Assembly (NCBI RefSeq): GCF_002835735.1
Contig: NZ_PISD01000039.1
Location: forward strand, 1 to 51,079
Reading direction: 5' to 3'
Source of the DNA: Cytobacillus horneckiae
GTDB lineage: Bacteria; Bacillota; Bacilli; Bacillales; Cytobacillaceae
Length of the DNA stretch: 51,079 bases
A program made the translations under genes and the position numbers. Within the stretch, counting starts at the first letter, position 1. Each line of letters starts with the position of its first letter. Positions 39,981 through 51,079 of this stretch are shown one piece after another. The notes beneath the pieces were generated by a model that ran no database searches, was not told the origin of the DNA, and saw only the letters and a program-made list of their open reading frames with translations.

Positions 39981-40867
39981 GTTGTTTGCTTTCTCCTCTC
40001 AATATCACGGTGAGTAATTCTAGTATTATAATCATTTTTAAAATGATTTGCGAGATATTCAGTTAAGGCAACAGAACGATGCTGTCCTCCGGTGCACCCG
40101 ATGGCTATGACAAGCTGCGCCTTTCCTTCTCTTTTATAATGTGGTAGCATAAACGCTAATAAATCCGTGACTTTTTCTAAAAACTTATTTGTTTCGTTCC
40201 ACTTCAACACGTATTTGGCTACTTCGTCATCCAGCCCTGTCTTCGGTCTCATATGTTCAATATAATGCGGGTTTGGAAGAAAACGGACATCAAAAACTAA
40301 ATCGGCATCAATCGGCAGACCATGCTTAAAGCCGAATGACATGACATTCACTGTAAAAAGAGTTTGCTTGTTAGCTGAGAACTCTACTAATATTTTCTCA
40401 CGCAATTCTCTAGGCTTCATATCAGATGTTTTATAAATTAATTGTGCTCTTCCCTTTAACTCCTCAAGCAGCTCTCGCTCTAATTTAATTCCTTCCATAG
40501 GCAAGCCTGATGGCGCCAATGGATGAGACCTTCTCGTTTCTTTGTATCTCCGCACAAGTGTGGAATCGTCTGCATCAAGAAAAAGAATCTTAGGGGTTAC
40601 CCATGATGTTTCCGCTAAATCATCCAGTGCCTTAAACAGATGTTCAAAAAATTCTCGGCCGCGTAAATCCATTACTAAAGCGACCTTATTCATCTTATTC
40701 CCGGAATCCTTCATCAGTTCAAGAAATTTTGGCAACAGGGTGGGTGGCAGATTATCAACACAGAAAAAGCCTAAATCTTCAAAGCTTTGAATGGCCACTG
40801 TTTTCCCGGCACCTGACATACCCGTAATAATAACCATTTGTGTTTCATTTGCTGCAACCGTACTCAT
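39977..40867 (-). CDS. rapZ: RNase adapter RapZ / YvcJ nucleotide-binding protein
   Basis: 296 residues. Walker A GMSGAGKT (about 16-23), followed by the conserved [15 protein letters not shown], and the C-terminal motif [20 protein letters not shown]. In B. subtilis YvcJ hydrolyses GTP and affects competence; the Escherichia homologue controls amino-sugar synthesis by RNA decay. It stands between a nudix gene (24 bp upstream) and yvcK, the conserved order. Confidence 0.96.
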   Translation of the reverse strand: MSTVAANETQMVIITGMSGAGKTVAIQSFEDLGFFCVDNLPPTLLPKFLELMKDSGNKMNKVALVMDLRGREFFEHLFKALDDLAETSWVTPKILFLDADDSTLVRRYKETRRSHPLAPSGLPMEGIKLERELLEELKGRAQLIYKTSDMKPRELREKILVEFSANKQTLFTVNVMSFGFKHGLPIDADLVFDVRFLPNPHYIEHMRPKTGLDDEVAKYVLKWNETNKFLEKVTDLLAFMLPHYKREGKAQLVIAIGCTGGQHRSVALTEYLANHFKNDYNTRITHRDIERRKQTT

Positions 40868-40891
40868 TTTCGTTTCCCCCTGTTTTTAGTT

Positions 40892-41350
40892 TCAGCTTGG
40901 ATCTAGTCGATAACTGATTAATTCAAAATTTGGCGTATAAGTAAATGTGCCATAAATCATCCTATGTCCATTAATCATATATTCCAGTATGTGATGATCA
41001 CCTGCTGCCATCGGCAGGTTTTTCACCTCTTCTATTGGATGCCAATTTAATTTGCCTTCCTCCGACTCGTCAAGGTTCAAACCGTCGGCTTCAGTTGCAA
41101 AAAATGTGAACATCATCCACTCCGAGAGAACTTTATCTCCATCTTTCATTATAAAAGTGAAGATTCCTTTTATATTTGGATTCCGCAAATAAATTCCTGT
41201 CTCTTCTCTATATTCACGGATGCAAGAGTCACGGACTGATTCACCTGGCTCCATTTTCCCTCCTGGTGCAACCCACCAGCCTCGCCGCGGCTTTTGCAAC
41301 AATAATACTTGATTATCTTTTAGTAATACGCAGTTGGTGACCCTCTGCAA
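40892..41350 (-). CDS. Nudix hydrolase (MutT-like, YvcI type)
   Basis: 152 residues. Complete nudix box GKMEPGESVRDSCIREYREETGI (G-x5-E-x7-REUXEE), about residues 31-53. A purine-nucleotide substrate such as 8-oxo-dGTP is likely from the MutT-like start VTNCVLLKDNQVLLLQKPRRGWWVAPG. It is the first gene of the rapZ-yvcK-whiA-crh cluster. Confidence 0.9.
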   Translation of the reverse strand: MQRVTNCVLLKDNQVLLLQKPRRGWWVAPGGKMEPGESVRDSCIREYREETGIYLRNPNIKGIFTFIMKDGDKVLSEWMMFTFFATEADGLNLDESEEGKLNWHPIEEVKNLPMAAGDHHILEYMINGHRMIYGTFTYTPNFELISYRLDPS

Positions 41351-41698
41351 CGACCCTCACCTCGATTGCTGTCATTTATTTTTATTTTAGGCAGATAAGG
41401 CCTTCATTTATATTTATTCATTTAATTATACTATTTTTACTATAGTGCTACAACGATGGCGCGTATTCCATTCGTAATCCTTCGCCCTCATCTAGTATTA
41501 TTTGCCCACCCACGCTCCTTCATTAGCAAAAAAAGAGCACAGGGGCTACCTGTGCTGTACAAAGGAATATATCTTTAAAAGGGGGTCAATTTCTATCTTT
41601 ATCATACCCGAAATTTATTTCATGAACGTTACAGGAGAGTTAAAACATAATGACGTTTTGTAAATGTTTAGTTCGTTTGGTTTTATTTACATATTATA
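41351..41698. other. Gap between the nudix gene and trxB
   Basis: No gene. It holds the trxB terminator (41528-41556) and presumably the promoter of the nudix-crh operon, for which TATACT and TATAGT-like boxes near 41430-41450 are candidates. Confidence 0.4.
41528..41556 (-). terminator. trxB terminator
   Basis: Minus-strand stem AGCACAGG/CCTGTGCT, 5-nt loop, then TTTTTTT. Confidence 0.9.
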
Positions 41699-42700
<1,002 letters not shown>

Positions 42701-42746
42701 CTACTGTTATCCTATAAAATTTGCCGAAAAACGTCCAAAAATCTGC

Positions 42747-44243
42747 TCAATGCAGGTAATCGTTTAATGTCTGAATGTATTTTCTTAGCGTAGACGTTGA
42801 AATGCCAAAGTTTTCTGCTACTTCGGTTTGTGATACTTTATCATTTCTCAATTTATGCCAAGTATACGTTACTGCACCAGCGTATCCATTCGGATTTTTG
42901 ATCGGCTGGCCAGCTTTAACCATTTCAACAAAAACAGAAAACCACATTAAATAAAGGCTTGCCTCCACCGTTCCGACCGGGCGATAGTTTTTATACAATA
43001 ATCCTGCAATATCATGTGCTGTAGACGTGTAGTTTGTTTGATTTTCAGATTGCACGAACGATAAATAATCCTTTTCTAGCTGTGAAAACTTGCGATTTTT
43101 CTTAATACCTGCAGAATCAAGCAAGTCTTCCTTTTTACTTGAAACCGATGTTAAAAATAACGCAAACAGGCGCTCTTCCATATAGTCACTTTCCAGCTTT
43201 TTTTGAATAGATGATATATGGTCCTCAAACCCGTTGATCGTAACACGCTCTTCATTCCAAGGCTCAAATCCTGCTTTATCAGGGTTCAGTTCAATTGCTT
43301 TCTTCCACGTGGATTTAGCAATTGCTTCCTTCCCTGTATAAAAAGCTGAATAGGATAGCCAATAATAAAACGGGCCATCCCCGTCAAATCCGAACTTTTG
43401 CAAGCGGCGAAGCCACCCATAAGCCATCTCATATTCGCCAATTAAGGCAAAAGTTGCGCCAAGCTTATATTGATGCTCAATCGACAGCGGCTTTATCTTT
43501 TTCAGTGCATCTTTTAATAGTCGCACCTCTTTATAATCGCCTTCATAGTAAGCAAAGACGAGTTTATTGCAAAGCGCATGCAAATTGCCCGGATTCTCCT
43601 CAAATACTTTTAAAAGAACGTCTGACGCTTTATCTACCTCACCTAAATAAAAATAAGCAAGCGCCAAATTATTGTAAGCTGACCAATACTCTGGATATTC
43701 ATCAATAACTGCGTTTAATAATTCGACAGCCTTCGGGAAATGGCCGGACTCAAGAAGCTCGCGGGCCTCTTCCTGCTTGGTGATTAAATCGTCCTGCTCA
43801 TATAATTCATCGTCGAGCTCATCCGCTTCGAGTGTAAGAAGCTCTAACAGCTCCTCTGTATCCTCCAAAAACTCACCATCTTCATCCAGCTCCATATAAA
43901 GCTTTGCATGATGGTATGCATCTTTAAAAAAACCAAGATGAGCGTAATTATTAGCGAGGAAGTAATGGCATTCCACCATTTCTTCATCTAGCTCCTCAAG
44001 AATAAGATGAAGCAGCCGATTGGCTTCCTGATTCTCACCTATTTCAGCATGAACAATCGCCAATTGACAAACAATCATCGGCTCGCCTGGTTCAAGCTGC
44101 ATCGCCCGCTGTAAATATTTCTTTGCTTTATAAAAATCCCTTCGGTGGTATGCCTTCAATCCTTTTGAAAAATAATACTCACCAGTTGGGATAAATGTAA
44201 GTAGTTTACCCTTCTGATTTCTTGCTTTAGAGTCTTTACCCAT
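42747..44243 (-). CDS. TPR-repeat protein with C-terminal HTH (YvcD type)
   Basis: 498 residues. The ATG at 44243 lies 5 nt after GGAGG; an earlier ATG overlaps that site. Several TPR motifs are visible (GEYYFSKGLKAYHRRDFYKAKKYLQRAMQLEPGEP; GHFPKAVELLNAVIDEYPEYWSAYNNLALAYFYLGEVDKASDVLLKVFEENP), with an acidic linker about 115-150. The last ~25 residues form a helix-turn-helix (VSQTEVAENFGISTSTLRKYIQTL). It is conserved beside trxB in bacilli. Probably a protein-protein scaffold that may bind DNA; function unknown. Confidence 0.85.
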   Translation of the reverse strand: MGKDSKARNQKGKLLTFIPTGEYYFSKGLKAYHRRDFYKAKKYLQRAMQLEPGEPMIVCQLAIVHAEIGENQEANRLLHLILEELDEEMVECHYFLANNYAHLGFFKDAYHHAKLYMELDEDGEFLEDTEELLELLTLEADELDDELYEQDDLITKQEEARELLESGHFPKAVELLNAVIDEYPEYWSAYNNLALAYFYLGEVDKASDVLLKVFEENPGNLHALCNKLVFAYYEGDYKEVRLLKDALKKIKPLSIEHQYKLGATFALIGEYEMAYGWLRRLQKFGFDGDGPFYYWLSYSAFYTGKEAIAKSTWKKAIELNPDKAGFEPWNEERVTINGFEDHISSIQKKLESDYMEERLFALFLTSVSSKKEDLLDSAGIKKNRKFSQLEKDYLSFVQSENQTNYTSTAHDIAGLLYKNYRPVGTVEASLYLMWFSVFVEMVKAGQPIKNPNGYAGAVTYTWHKLRNDKVSQTEVAENFGISTSTLRKYIQTLNDYLH

Positions 44244-44435
44244 GAAATCCTCCATAAAATATATTAACTCAAGTAGTATATCATATGTGCAAGCTGGTCG
44301 AGAAGAGGCTGAATGTAATAATAAGGAATTAACCTCGTGCTTTTGCGATTTTCTTCAAACAATGGAATGAAAATAGGTGCCGTGGAGGGGCTTATCCAGA
44401 ATCAATATGCCACCGCTGCCTCATATGAAACCAAA

Positions 44436-44465
44436 TAAATACCGCCAACCTCAAGAGGTAGCGGT
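44436..44465 (-). terminator. his operon terminator
   Basis: Minus-strand ACCGCTACCTC/GAGGTTGGCGGT stem with the hisIE TGA stop in or near the loop, followed by ATTTATTT. The rest of the 44244-44435 gap holds no gene. Confidence 0.7.
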
Positions 44466-45092
44466 TTTATTTTCATGACGTTTTTCCAATACTTTCAATA
44501 CCTCGCTAAATGGCACTCCCTGTTCACGCAATAGGACAAGCAAATGATAAATTAAGTCTGCTGATTCCCATTTAAGTTCTTCAGCATCTCGATTTTTAGC
44601 GGCAATAATCACCTCAGCGGATTCTTCGCCTATTTTTTTCAAAATTTTGTCTACACCTTTTTCAAACAAATAGGTTGTATAGGCACCTTCAGGTCGTTCG
44701 CGCTCGCGATCTGCGATTATTTTCTCCAACTGTAAGAGAATGCTGTAATCAGCTGCGACTTCAGCTTCCTCGCTGTGATAAATTGTTTCATTGAAGCAGC
44801 TTTCCGCTCCAGTGTGGCAAGCCGGTCCAGTGGGAAGAGTGAGGATAACTATAGCATCGTGATCACAATCCCATTTCATTTCAAGTATCTTTTGCGTATT
44901 TCCACTCGTTTCCCCTTTATGCCACAATTCATTGCGGGAACGGCTGAAAAACCACGTTTCTCCTGTTTCACATGATTTCAGCAAGGATTCACGATTCATA
45001 TAAGCAAGGGTCAGCACTTCTTTTGTTTCAGCATGCTGAACAATTGCTGGTATTAAGCCGTTTTCATCAAAATTCACACTGTCTATATTCAT
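44451..45092 (-). CDS. hisI: Bifunctional phosphoribosyl-AMP cyclohydrolase / phosphoribosyl-ATP pyrophosphatase
   Basis: 213 residues. HisI half (about 1-115) with the zinc/magnesium residues in [10 protein letters not shown] and CHTGAESCF and the signature [19 protein letters not shown]. HisE half (about 125-210) with the EExxE motif ([31 protein letters not shown]). It catalyses steps 2 and 3 of histidine synthesis. Last gene of the operon; it overlaps hisF by 4 bp. Confidence 0.96.
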   Translation of the reverse strand: MNIDSVNFDENGLIPAIVQHAETKEVLTLAYMNRESLLKSCETGETWFFSRSRNELWHKGETSGNTQKILEMKWDCDHDAIVILTLPTGPACHTGAESCFNETIYHSEEAEVAADYSILLQLEKIIADRERERPEGAYTTYLFEKGVDKILKKIGEESAEVIIAAKNRDAEELKWESADLIYHLLVLLREQGVPFSEVLKVLEKRHENKTATS

Positions 45093-45847
45093 CGGACGTA
45101 CACCCCTTTTTCTTTTATGAAGGCTTTAACCTCAGCAACAGATGTTTCTTTATAGTGAAAAATAGAAGCGGCAAGGGCCGCATCAGCCTTGCCTTCAATA
45201 AAAGCCTCAGCGAAATGATCCGCATTTCCGGCACCGCCTGATGCAATGACTGGCACAGATACCGCTTCACTAACCGCTCTTGTTAAAGCAACATCAAACC
45301 CTTTCTTTTCGCCGTCAGAATCCATGCTTGTAAGCAGTATTTCCCCGGCACCACGTTCAACTGCTTCCTTCACCCAATCAATGACATCTCTTTCTGTGCG
45401 AATTCTCCCGCCATGTGTAAAAACCACCCAAGACCCGGAGCTGCTATCAAATTTAGCGTCCACCGCTACGACAATACATTGCGCGCCGAAAAAATTTGAT
45501 CCTTCTGTGATTAATTCTGGCCGGTTAACAGCAGCTGTATTTAAAGAAACCTTGTCAGCGCCTGCACGCAGGATCCTTTTCATGTCTTCTAACGTGTTAA
45601 TCCCGCCTCCAACAGTAAACGGAATCGCCAGCTCTGAAGCTACTGCTTTAACCACCTCGACCATCGTTTTTCGACCTTCATGCGAGGCTGATATATCTAA
45701 AAAAACAAGCTCATCTGCACCTTGCTGATCATAAAAACGAGCAAGTTCAACCGGATCGCCGGCATCGCGGAGCTGAACAAACTGAATGCCTTTAACTACA
45801 CGGCCGTCTTTAACATCGAGACATGGAATGATTCTTTTTGTCAGCAT
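45089..45847 (-). CDS. hisF: Imidazole glycerol phosphate synthase, cyclase subunit
   Basis: 252 residues, (beta-alpha)8 barrel. Catalytic Asp residues in [15 protein letters not shown] and [13 protein letters not shown]; phosphate-binding GGGI and [11 protein letters not shown]. It uses ammonia from HisH to make IGP and AICAR. Separated from hisA by 4 bp. Confidence 0.97.
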   Translation of the reverse strand: MLTKRIIPCLDVKDGRVVKGIQFVQLRDAGDPVELARFYDQQGADELVFLDISASHEGRKTMVEVVKAVASELAIPFTVGGGINTLEDMKRILRAGADKVSLNTAAVNRPELITEGSNFFGAQCIVVAVDAKFDSSSGSWVVFTHGGRIRTERDVIDWVKEAVERGAGEILLTSMDSDGEKKGFDVALTRAVSEAVSVPVIASGGAGNADHFAEAFIEGKADAALAASIFHYKETSVAEVKAFIKEKGVYVR

Positions 45848-45851
45848 CTTT

Positions 45852-46571
45852 TTAGCTCACCCCTTCCAGCGCTTCGCTAACAGTAAATCTGCCCTCATAG
45901 ATGGCTTTGCCTACTATCGCACCTGAGACATTTTGTTCTTTAAGCCTCATTAAATCTTCTAATGAGCTTACACCACCTGATGCAATTACGTTTTTACGTG
46001 TGATAGCGGCCAGTTCAACAACCGCATGAATATTTGGCCCAGACAGCATACCATCCGTTGCAATATCGGTGAAAATAAATGTTTCAGCACCTGCATCAGC
46101 AAAACGTTTCGCCACTTCAACCGCCTTTGCCTTCGATGTATTTAACCAGCCATGTGTAGCTACAAAGCCATTTTTTGCATCTAGGCCGACGGCAATCTTC
46201 TCTCCATACTTTTCTATCATTTCAATCGCAAACTGAGGATTGGAGATAGCGATGCTCCCGATAATGACACGTTCCACACCTGCTTCTAAATAGTGAAAAA
46301 TATCCTCTTCTTTTCGGATACCTCCGCCAATTTGCACCTTCGCCTTGAGATGCTGAGCTGTCTGAATGACATATATATCATTCACTCGCTTCCCCTCTTT
46401 TGCACCGTCAAGGTCAACCATATGAATCCATTCCGCTCCCTCATCAGCAAACTTCTTTGCCATCGCAAATGGGGAGCCCCCATAGATTGTTTCTTGATCG
46501 TAGTCTCCTTGCAAGAGGCGAACGCATTTGCCGCCTCTCATATCAATCGCCGGGTAAAGAGTTAAACTCAT
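45852..46571 (-). CDS. hisA: ProFAR isomerase (phosphoribosylformimino-5-aminoimidazole carboxamide ribotide isomerase)
   Basis: 239 residues, (beta-alpha)8 barrel related to HisF. Catalytic Asp in [14 protein letters not shown] and [14 protein letters not shown]; phosphate-binding [11 protein letters not shown] and [12 protein letters not shown]. Overlaps hisH by 4 bp. Confidence 0.97.
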   Translation of the reverse strand: MSLTLYPAIDMRGGKCVRLLQGDYDQETIYGGSPFAMAKKFADEGAEWIHMVDLDGAKEGKRVNDIYVIQTAQHLKAKVQIGGGIRKEEDIFHYLEAGVERVIIGSIAISNPQFAIEMIEKYGEKIAVGLDAKNGFVATHGWLNTSKAKAVEVAKRFADAGAETFIFTDIATDGMLSGPNIHAVVELAAITRKNVIASGGVSSLEDLMRLKEQNVSGAIVGKAIYEGRFTVSEALEGVS

Positions 46572-47206
46572 GATACACCCACCCTTTCAGCCGCTATCTT
46601 CGTAAAATTTTGCAATATACCCATTCCAGCATTGCTGCTTTTTTCCGGATGGAATTGTGTACCATACACATTGTTGTGGCCAACAACCGCAGGAACTTCA
46701 ACCTCGTAGCGGCTATATGCATGAACAACTTCTTCTGCATTTGTCACTGCATAATAAGAATGAACAAAGTAGACAAAGTCTTCCTCCACTTCTTCCAAAA
46801 TTGCCGATTCTTTTTTGAACAGCAATTTATTCCAACCCATATGCGGAACTTTATAGATTTCACCCTCCTTTGTTACTCCGGGAAATCTTTTCACACATCC
46901 AGGCAATAAACCAAGTCCATTTGTTCCGCCGCCCTCTTCACTCTCTTCGAAAAGCAGCTGCATGCCTAGACAGATGCCAAGCAGCGGTTTGCCTGTATCA
47001 GCATACTTTTTAAGTGTTGTCGAAAGTCCTGTGCGGTCAAGAAGCTCCATTGCGTCTTTAATTGCTCCTACACCCGGAAGAATCAGGCCATCTGCCTTCA
47101 TCAGCTGTTCTGGGTCATCAGAGATAAAATAGGCAACTTCCAGCCGCTCAAGTGCTTTGCTGACGCTGAAAAGATTGCCCATACCATAATCAATTATGCC
47201 AATCAT
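46568..47206 (-). CDS. hisH: Imidazole glycerol phosphate synthase, glutaminase subunit
   Basis: 212 residues, class I glutamine amidotransferase. Nucleophile Cys in [18 protein letters not shown]; the His and Glu of the triad in [11 protein letters not shown]. It hands ammonia to HisF. It directly follows hisB (0 bp). Confidence 0.97.
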   Translation of the reverse strand: MIGIIDYGMGNLFSVSKALERLEVAYFISDDPEQLMKADGLILPGVGAIKDAMELLDRTGLSTTLKKYADTGKPLLGICLGMQLLFEESEEGGGTNGLGLLPGCVKRFPGVTKEGEIYKVPHMGWNKLLFKKESAILEEVEEDFVYFVHSYYAVTNAEEVVHAYSRYEVEVPAVVGHNNVYGTQFHPEKSSNAGMGILQNFTKIAAERVGVS

Positions 47207-47794
47207 CTATAACATCCCTTTCGTTGAGGGAATCCCTTTGATTCTCGGATCAATGGTTGTCGCTTCGTCAAGTGCACGGGCAAGCGCTTTGAAAACCGCC
47301 TCGATCATGTGATGCGTGTTGTGCCCGTAATGAACGATTACATGCAAATTCATCCGCGCCTCAAGGGCAAGTTTCCATAAAAATTCATGTACAAGTTCCG
47401 TATCAAACGTTCCCACCTTTTGATTAGGAAATTCCGCCCGCATTTCTAGATGTGGACGATTGCTTAAATCAACCACAACTTGTGCAAGTGCTTCATCCAT
47501 TGGCACAAAGCTGTTGCCATAGCGCTTGATTCCGCGCTTGTCGCCAAGAGCTTCATTAATGGCTTGGCCAAGGCAAATGCCGATATCCTCAGTTGTATGG
47601 TGATCATCAATTTCAACATCACCTTTTGCATCAATCATCAGGTCAAATTGTCCATGCTTCGCAAACAAGTCAAGCATATGGGTCATAAACGGGACACCGG
47701 TTTCTAAATCGCTCGATCCTTCCCCATCGATGTTTATTGAAAGCTGGATATTCGTTTCATTCGTTTTTCTTCTTAATTCTGACGTTCTTGACAT
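47207..47794 (-). CDS. hisB: Imidazoleglycerol-phosphate dehydratase
   Basis: 195 residues from MSRTSELRRKTNETNIQLSINIDG. The ATG at 47794 is 8 nt after GGAG; an earlier GTG overlaps the hisD stop. Mn-binding motifs are DDHHTTEDIG and HYGHNTHHMIEAVFK. Monofunctional dehydratase, without the phosphatase domain found in enterobacteria. Confidence 0.97.
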   Translation of the reverse strand: MSRTSELRRKTNETNIQLSINIDGEGSSDLETGVPFMTHMLDLFAKHGQFDLMIDAKGDVEIDDHHTTEDIGICLGQAINEALGDKRGIKRYGNSFVPMDEALAQVVVDLSNRPHLEMRAEFPNQKVGTFDTELVHEFLWKLALEARMNLHVIVHYGHNTHHMIEAVFKALARALDEATTIDPRIKGIPSTKGML

Positions 47795-47808
47795 CAAACT
47801 CTCTCCCA

Positions 47809-49077
47809 TCACTTTAATCTTGTCTCTATTGACCTTGCATGTGCTTCTAAACCTTCAAGTCTAGCAAAGGCGGCAATTTTCTCACCATTATCTTTTAGTG
47901 CGTTTTCACTGTAGTAAAGAATACTTGATTTCTTTTGAAAGTCATCGACATTCAATGGACTGGAAAAACGGGCAGTGCCGTTTGTAGGCAACACATGATT
48001 GGGACCGGCAAAATAATCTCCAACCGGTTCCGGACTGTATCTCCCAATGAAGATTGCACCTGCATGGCGAATCTGACCAAGAAGTGACATCGGATTTTTC
48101 GTTAAAATCTCAAGATGCTCCGGTGCAAGATTATTTACCGTTTCAACCGCTTCTTCGATTGTTTCAGTGACATAGATGGCACCGAAGTTTTCTATAGATT
48201 GGCTGGCAATCTCGTGTTTAGGAAGCGTTTTAAGTTGCCGCTGCACCTCTTCTGCCACCTTTTCTGCTACGGTACGAGACGGTGTTACGAGCACACTGCT
48301 GGCCATTTCATCATGCTCTGCTTGTGATAATAGATCCGCCGCCACCTCTTCAGCGATGGCTGATTCATCTGCCAGAATCGCAATCTCGCTTGGTCCGGCA
48401 ATCATATCAATGGCTACATCGCCAAAGACCTCGCGCTTCGCCAAAGCAACATAAACATTTCCAGGTCCTGTAATTTTATCAACGGGTGCAATGGATTGTG
48501 TCCCATAAGCAAGTGCCGCGATTGCTTGTGCCCCTCCTACTTTATAGATTTCCTTCGCTCCAGCAATATCCGCTGCCACTAAAACCGCTGGCGGAATCTT
48601 ACATGTATGTTTATCAGGCGGGGAGGTAATGACAATCCTTTTGACACCGGCAACTTTGGCAGGGATCACATTCATCAGAACAGAGGAAGGATAAGCAGCT
48701 TTCCCGCCAGGAACATAGAGACCTACTGAATCAAGCGGCGTCACCTTCTGTCCAAGCATCGAACCGTTTTCCTCCGTTGTCATCCATGAAGGCCTCAGTT
48801 GCTTTTCATGAAAAGAACGAATATTTTCGGCTGCTTCCTGTAAAATGGTAATCGTAGAATCATCAAGCTGTCCGTAAGCTTCCGCAATTTCTTCGTTTTT
48901 CACTTTCAGTTCTTGAAGCTGGACGCCATCGAATTTCTCAGTATAGCTTTTTACAGCATCATCTCCACCTTTTCTAACGTCTTCAATGATTTTTTGAACA
49001 ATCTTCCGCTGCTCCTCTGTGCCGTTATCCACCGATCTTTTTATAGAAGTTTGTTCATTTGCCTGGAGTATCTTCAT
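47809..49077 (-). CDS. hisD: Histidinol dehydrogenase
   Basis: 422 residues. NAD-dependent, zinc-containing enzyme of the last two steps. Conserved [24 protein letters not shown], the [10 protein letters not shown] segment, the zinc/base region [19 protein letters not shown] and [17 protein letters not shown]. Overlaps hisG by 4 bp. Confidence 0.97.
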   Translation of the reverse strand: MKILQANEQTSIKRSVDNGTEEQRKIVQKIIEDVRKGGDDAVKSYTEKFDGVQLQELKVKNEEIAEAYGQLDDSTITILQEAAENIRSFHEKQLRPSWMTTEENGSMLGQKVTPLDSVGLYVPGGKAAYPSSVLMNVIPAKVAGVKRIVITSPPDKHTCKIPPAVLVAADIAGAKEIYKVGGAQAIAALAYGTQSIAPVDKITGPGNVYVALAKREVFGDVAIDMIAGPSEIAILADESAIAEEVAADLLSQAEHDEMASSVLVTPSRTVAEKVAEEVQRQLKTLPKHEIASQSIENFGAIYVTETIEEAVETVNNLAPEHLEILTKNPMSLLGQIRHAGAIFIGRYSPEPVGDYFAGPNHVLPTNGTARFSSPLNVDDFQKKSSILYYSENALKDNGEKIAAFARLEGLEAHARSIETRLK

Positions 49078-49724
49078 CCTGGTTCTCCTACCTTTTTTCC
49101 GCTGATCACTTCTGTCAGCCGGTCAACTACCTCGCTAATTCGCGCATCCTTCATCCGATAGCTTACCGGGTTAACAATCAGCCTCGAAGTAATGTTGACA
49201 ATATCCTCGTATTCTACGAGTCCGTTTTCCTTTAACGTTCTTCCAGTAGATACAATGTCTACGATGCGGTCAGCAAGCCCGATAAGCGGGGCAAGCTCGA
49301 TGGAACCATTTAACTTAATGATTTCCACCTGCTCCCCCTGTTCACGGAAATAGGCTGCTGCAACATTTGGATATTTTGTTGCTATTTTAGGGGCAACATC
49401 ATTCATTTTTGTATTAGGAATGCCTGCTACAGCTAAATAGCATGCACTAATTTTTAAGTCTAATAGCTCATAAACATCCCGCTCTTCTTCGAGCATGACG
49501 TCTTTTCCGGCAATACCCAAATCGGCCACACCATGTTCAACATAGGTCGGCACATCCATTGGCTTCGCAAGGATAAATCGAAACTTCTCCTCCGGGACAT
49601 CGATAATAAGCTTGCGTGAATCATCGAATTCAGGAGGAAGCTGAAATCCTGCCACTCTCAGCATTTCGGCAGCTTCGGTAAAAATTCTGCCCTTCGGCAT
49701 AGCGATCGTTAGTATATCCTTCAT
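49074..49724 (-). CDS. hisG: ATP phosphoribosyltransferase, short form
   Basis: 216 residues, catalytic domains only ([22 protein letters not shown]; the PRPP loop [18 protein letters not shown]). The short form lacks the regulatory C-terminal domain and needs HisZ, encoded just upstream, for activity and histidine feedback. Overlaps hisZ by 4 bp. Confidence 0.97.
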   Translation of the reverse strand: MKDILTIAMPKGRIFTEAAEMLRVAGFQLPPEFDDSRKLIIDVPEEKFRFILAKPMDVPTYVEHGVADLGIAGKDVMLEEERDVYELLDLKISACYLAVAGIPNTKMNDVAPKIATKYPNVAAAYFREQGEQVEIIKLNGSIELAPLIGLADRIVDIVSTGRTLKENGLVEYEDIVNITSRLIVNPVSYRMKDARISEVVDRLTEVISGKKVGEPG

Positions 49725-50902
49725 TTAACTGCCTCCTTTGCCTTTCCGACTAAAAAGGTAATGTCATCATAATGGCTGGAGCAGGCATCAATATCTTGAA
49801 CCCCATTGATATCCTGAAGAACAACTTTTATACCTTTCTTGCGCTGTTCCTGGGCAAGTGAATAGGCTTCCTTTCGGCGTTCAGGACTGAATACGATGCA
49901 ATTTGCCTGCTCTCTTGGCCAATTCATTCCCAACGACTCTAATAGTCTATCGATTCTAATAGCAAATCCTGTAGCGCTTGATGACTTCCCGAACTTTTCC
50001 AGCAATAAGTCGTACCGCCCGCCGCTGCCGATTGGAAATCCGACATTACCGGCATACACTTCATAGAGAATACCGGTGTAATAGCTCATATGACTAACAA
50101 GTGTTAAATCAAATTTAACGGCAGATTCCTGCTCATAATCTGTAATAATTCCCCATAGAGATTGCAGCTCTTTTAAAGCTACTTTTCCATAGTCATTTTC
50201 CATGAGGCTAAACGCTTCCTCAATGACCTCATGGCCTCCTCTTAGCTTTAGAAATTGAAGAAGGCGCTGTTTATCTATAGAGGAAAGGGCAAGACTCTCG
50301 ACATGCATGCGATAGCCGACGTAGTTTTTTTCATATAAAAATCTCGTTAGCGCATTTACTCTTGCCTCTGTTCCTAGAATTTGACGGAAAAATGTGCGGA
50401 CAAATCCGATATGACCAACCGATAATTGGAAGTCTTCCAAGCCAGCCGCCTTAAGTGTGGATATGATCAATGCTATACTTTCCCCATCTGCACTAATCGT
50501 GCCATCGCCAATGCATTCCAACCCGATTTGTTCAAATTCAGCCGGGCGTCCTCCTTCTCTCTGCTGGGCGCGATAAACATTGGCTGAGTAGGCTAAACGA
50601 ATGGGCATATTGTCTTTTAAAAGCTTAGATGCAGCAATTCGGGCAATCGGCGCTGTCATATCCGGACGCAGCACAAGGGTGTGACCTTCATGGTCCAATA
50701 ATTTAAACAGCTGCTGATCAAGAATGGCCGAAGCTGTTCCAACAGTTTCATAGTATTCTAATGCTGGTGTTTCAATAAATTGATAGCCCCAGCGCTTCAT
50801 TTCCGATGACATCGCTGTGCGGGCATTATTTTTCATCTCATACAAGTCAGGCAGCGTATCCCTCATGCCTAACGGCTTTTCAAACATAAATAACCGACTC
50901 AA
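49721..50902 (-). CDS. hisZ: ATP phosphoribosyltransferase regulatory subunit
   Basis: 393 residues, a histidyl-tRNA synthetase paralogue without the anticodon domain. Class II motifs in [32 protein letters not shown] (motif 2) and [12 protein letters not shown] (motif 3). TTG start (50902) 5 nt after GAGGTGAG; the in-frame ATG at 50887 is too far from that site. First gene of the operon. Confidence 0.95.
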   Translation of the reverse strand: MSRLFMFEKPLGMRDTLPDLYEMKNNARTAMSSEMKRWGYQFIETPALEYYETVGTASAILDQQLFKLLDHEGHTLVLRPDMTAPIARIAASKLLKDNMPIRLAYSANVYRAQQREGGRPAEFEQIGLECIGDGTISADGESIALIISTLKAAGLEDFQLSVGHIGFVRTFFRQILGTEARVNALTRFLYEKNYVGYRMHVESLALSSIDKQRLLQFLKLRGGHEVIEEAFSLMENDYGKVALKELQSLWGIITDYEQESAVKFDLTLVSHMSYYTGILYEVYAGNVGFPIGSGGRYDLLLEKFGKSSSATGFAIRIDRLLESLGMNWPREQANCIVFSPERRKEAYSLAQEQRKKGIKVVLQDINGVQDIDACSSHYDDITFLVGKAKEAVK

Positions 50903-50992
50903 TGAAACTCACCTCTTATGAAATCAAATAATCCATTATATCTCCGCTTTCACTTTAGTTCGCTAACATGGTAGTATATTGAAGTTATTAGT

Positions 50993-51021
50993 AGTGTACG
51001 CCTACTCATCCCATTCGTCAA
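50993..51021 (-). promoter_or_regulatory. his operon promoter
   Basis: Minus-strand TTGACG (51021-51016), 17-bp spacer, TACACT (50998-50993). The transcript would have a ~85-nt leader; no T-box features are seen in it. Confidence 0.75.
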
Positions 51022-51057
51022 CCCACAAACACACAATTTTTCGAAAAATCAAAGCAA

Positions 51058-51079
51058 AGGTGCCTGTCACCTCCAAGAT
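51058..51079. repeat. GGTGACAGGCACC element, cut by the window end
   Basis: AGGTGCCTGTCACCTCCAAG: same arm as at 37656-37719 and 9955-9973, preceded in all full copies by ATCTTG (read on the minus strand). The second arm, if any, lies outside the window. Confidence 0.7.

Noticed and set aside
50903..51079. T-box or histidine attenuator ahead of hisZ
   Set aside because: The leader of about 85 nt is too short for a T-box and shows no AGGGTGGNACCGCG motif or His-codon leader peptide.

Overview
The window is chromosomal DNA of a low-GC Gram-positive spore-former, most likely a member of the Bacillaceae. The gene order matches the Bacillus subtilis sigL/cggR-gapA and clpP-trxB-his neighbourhoods: ssrA, smpB, rnr, est, secG, eno, gpmI, tpiA, pgk, gapA, cggR, a glutaredoxin-like gene, sigL/rpoN, then (after an accessory stretch) tRNA-Arg, clpP, crh, whiA, yvcK, rapZ, a nudix gene, trxB, a TPR gene and the histidine operon. 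The species cannot be fixed from the sequence alone.

Positions 1-3480 are a gene graveyard. An intact CPCC-type cysteine-rich gene is followed by a divergent EamA-transporter/LysR pair fused by a deletion that removed both 5' halves. Then comes a DUF1048 cluster with two intact copies, one frameshifted copy, the 5' stub of an ABC ATPase gene and a surviving promoter with an inverted repeat, but no PadR gene. Positions 3700-8280 hold the trans-translation and RNA-decay block (ssrA, smpB, rnr) with est and secG. Positions 8480-16000 are lower glycolysis, with a well-formed CggR operator ahead of cggR. Sigma-54 (rpoN) and a small thioredoxin-fold gene follow.

Positions 17700-26250 are accessory. 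There are three tandem copies of a ~73-bp intergenic repeat, a cyclic-di-GMP-I riboswitch with a terminator in front of a 68-residue four-cysteine protein, a membrane protein, a DUF3231 protein, an HTH-TPR regulator and a very large secreted Vpr-like subtilase with a dockerin-like tail. Positions 26250-36720 are a gutted prophage or stack of mobile elements at tRNA-Arg(CCG). It keeps a lysis set (XhlA, holin, amidase) interleaved with two adhesin/tail-type genes, an ArpU late regulator and a repressor/ImmA switch. All head, tail, terminase and replication genes are missing. A 48-bp copy of the tRNA 3' end lies 3.9 kb away in INVERTED orientation. Between the two copies sit an HNH endonuclease, three unknown genes that each carry the same ~45-bp leader repeat, a truncated SieB-like gene and a truncated integrase whose start codon looks mutated.

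Positions 36840-51079 are conserved housekeeping. clpP lies under a CtsR box. The crh-whiA-yvcK-rapZ-nudix block joins carbon-flux control, division and envelope control. trxB and a TPR/HTH protein follow. Last is the eight-gene operon hisZGDBHAF-hisIE, read right to left from a good sigma-A promoter at the right edge. Intergenic palindromes with a GGTGACAGGCACC core recur at three places.
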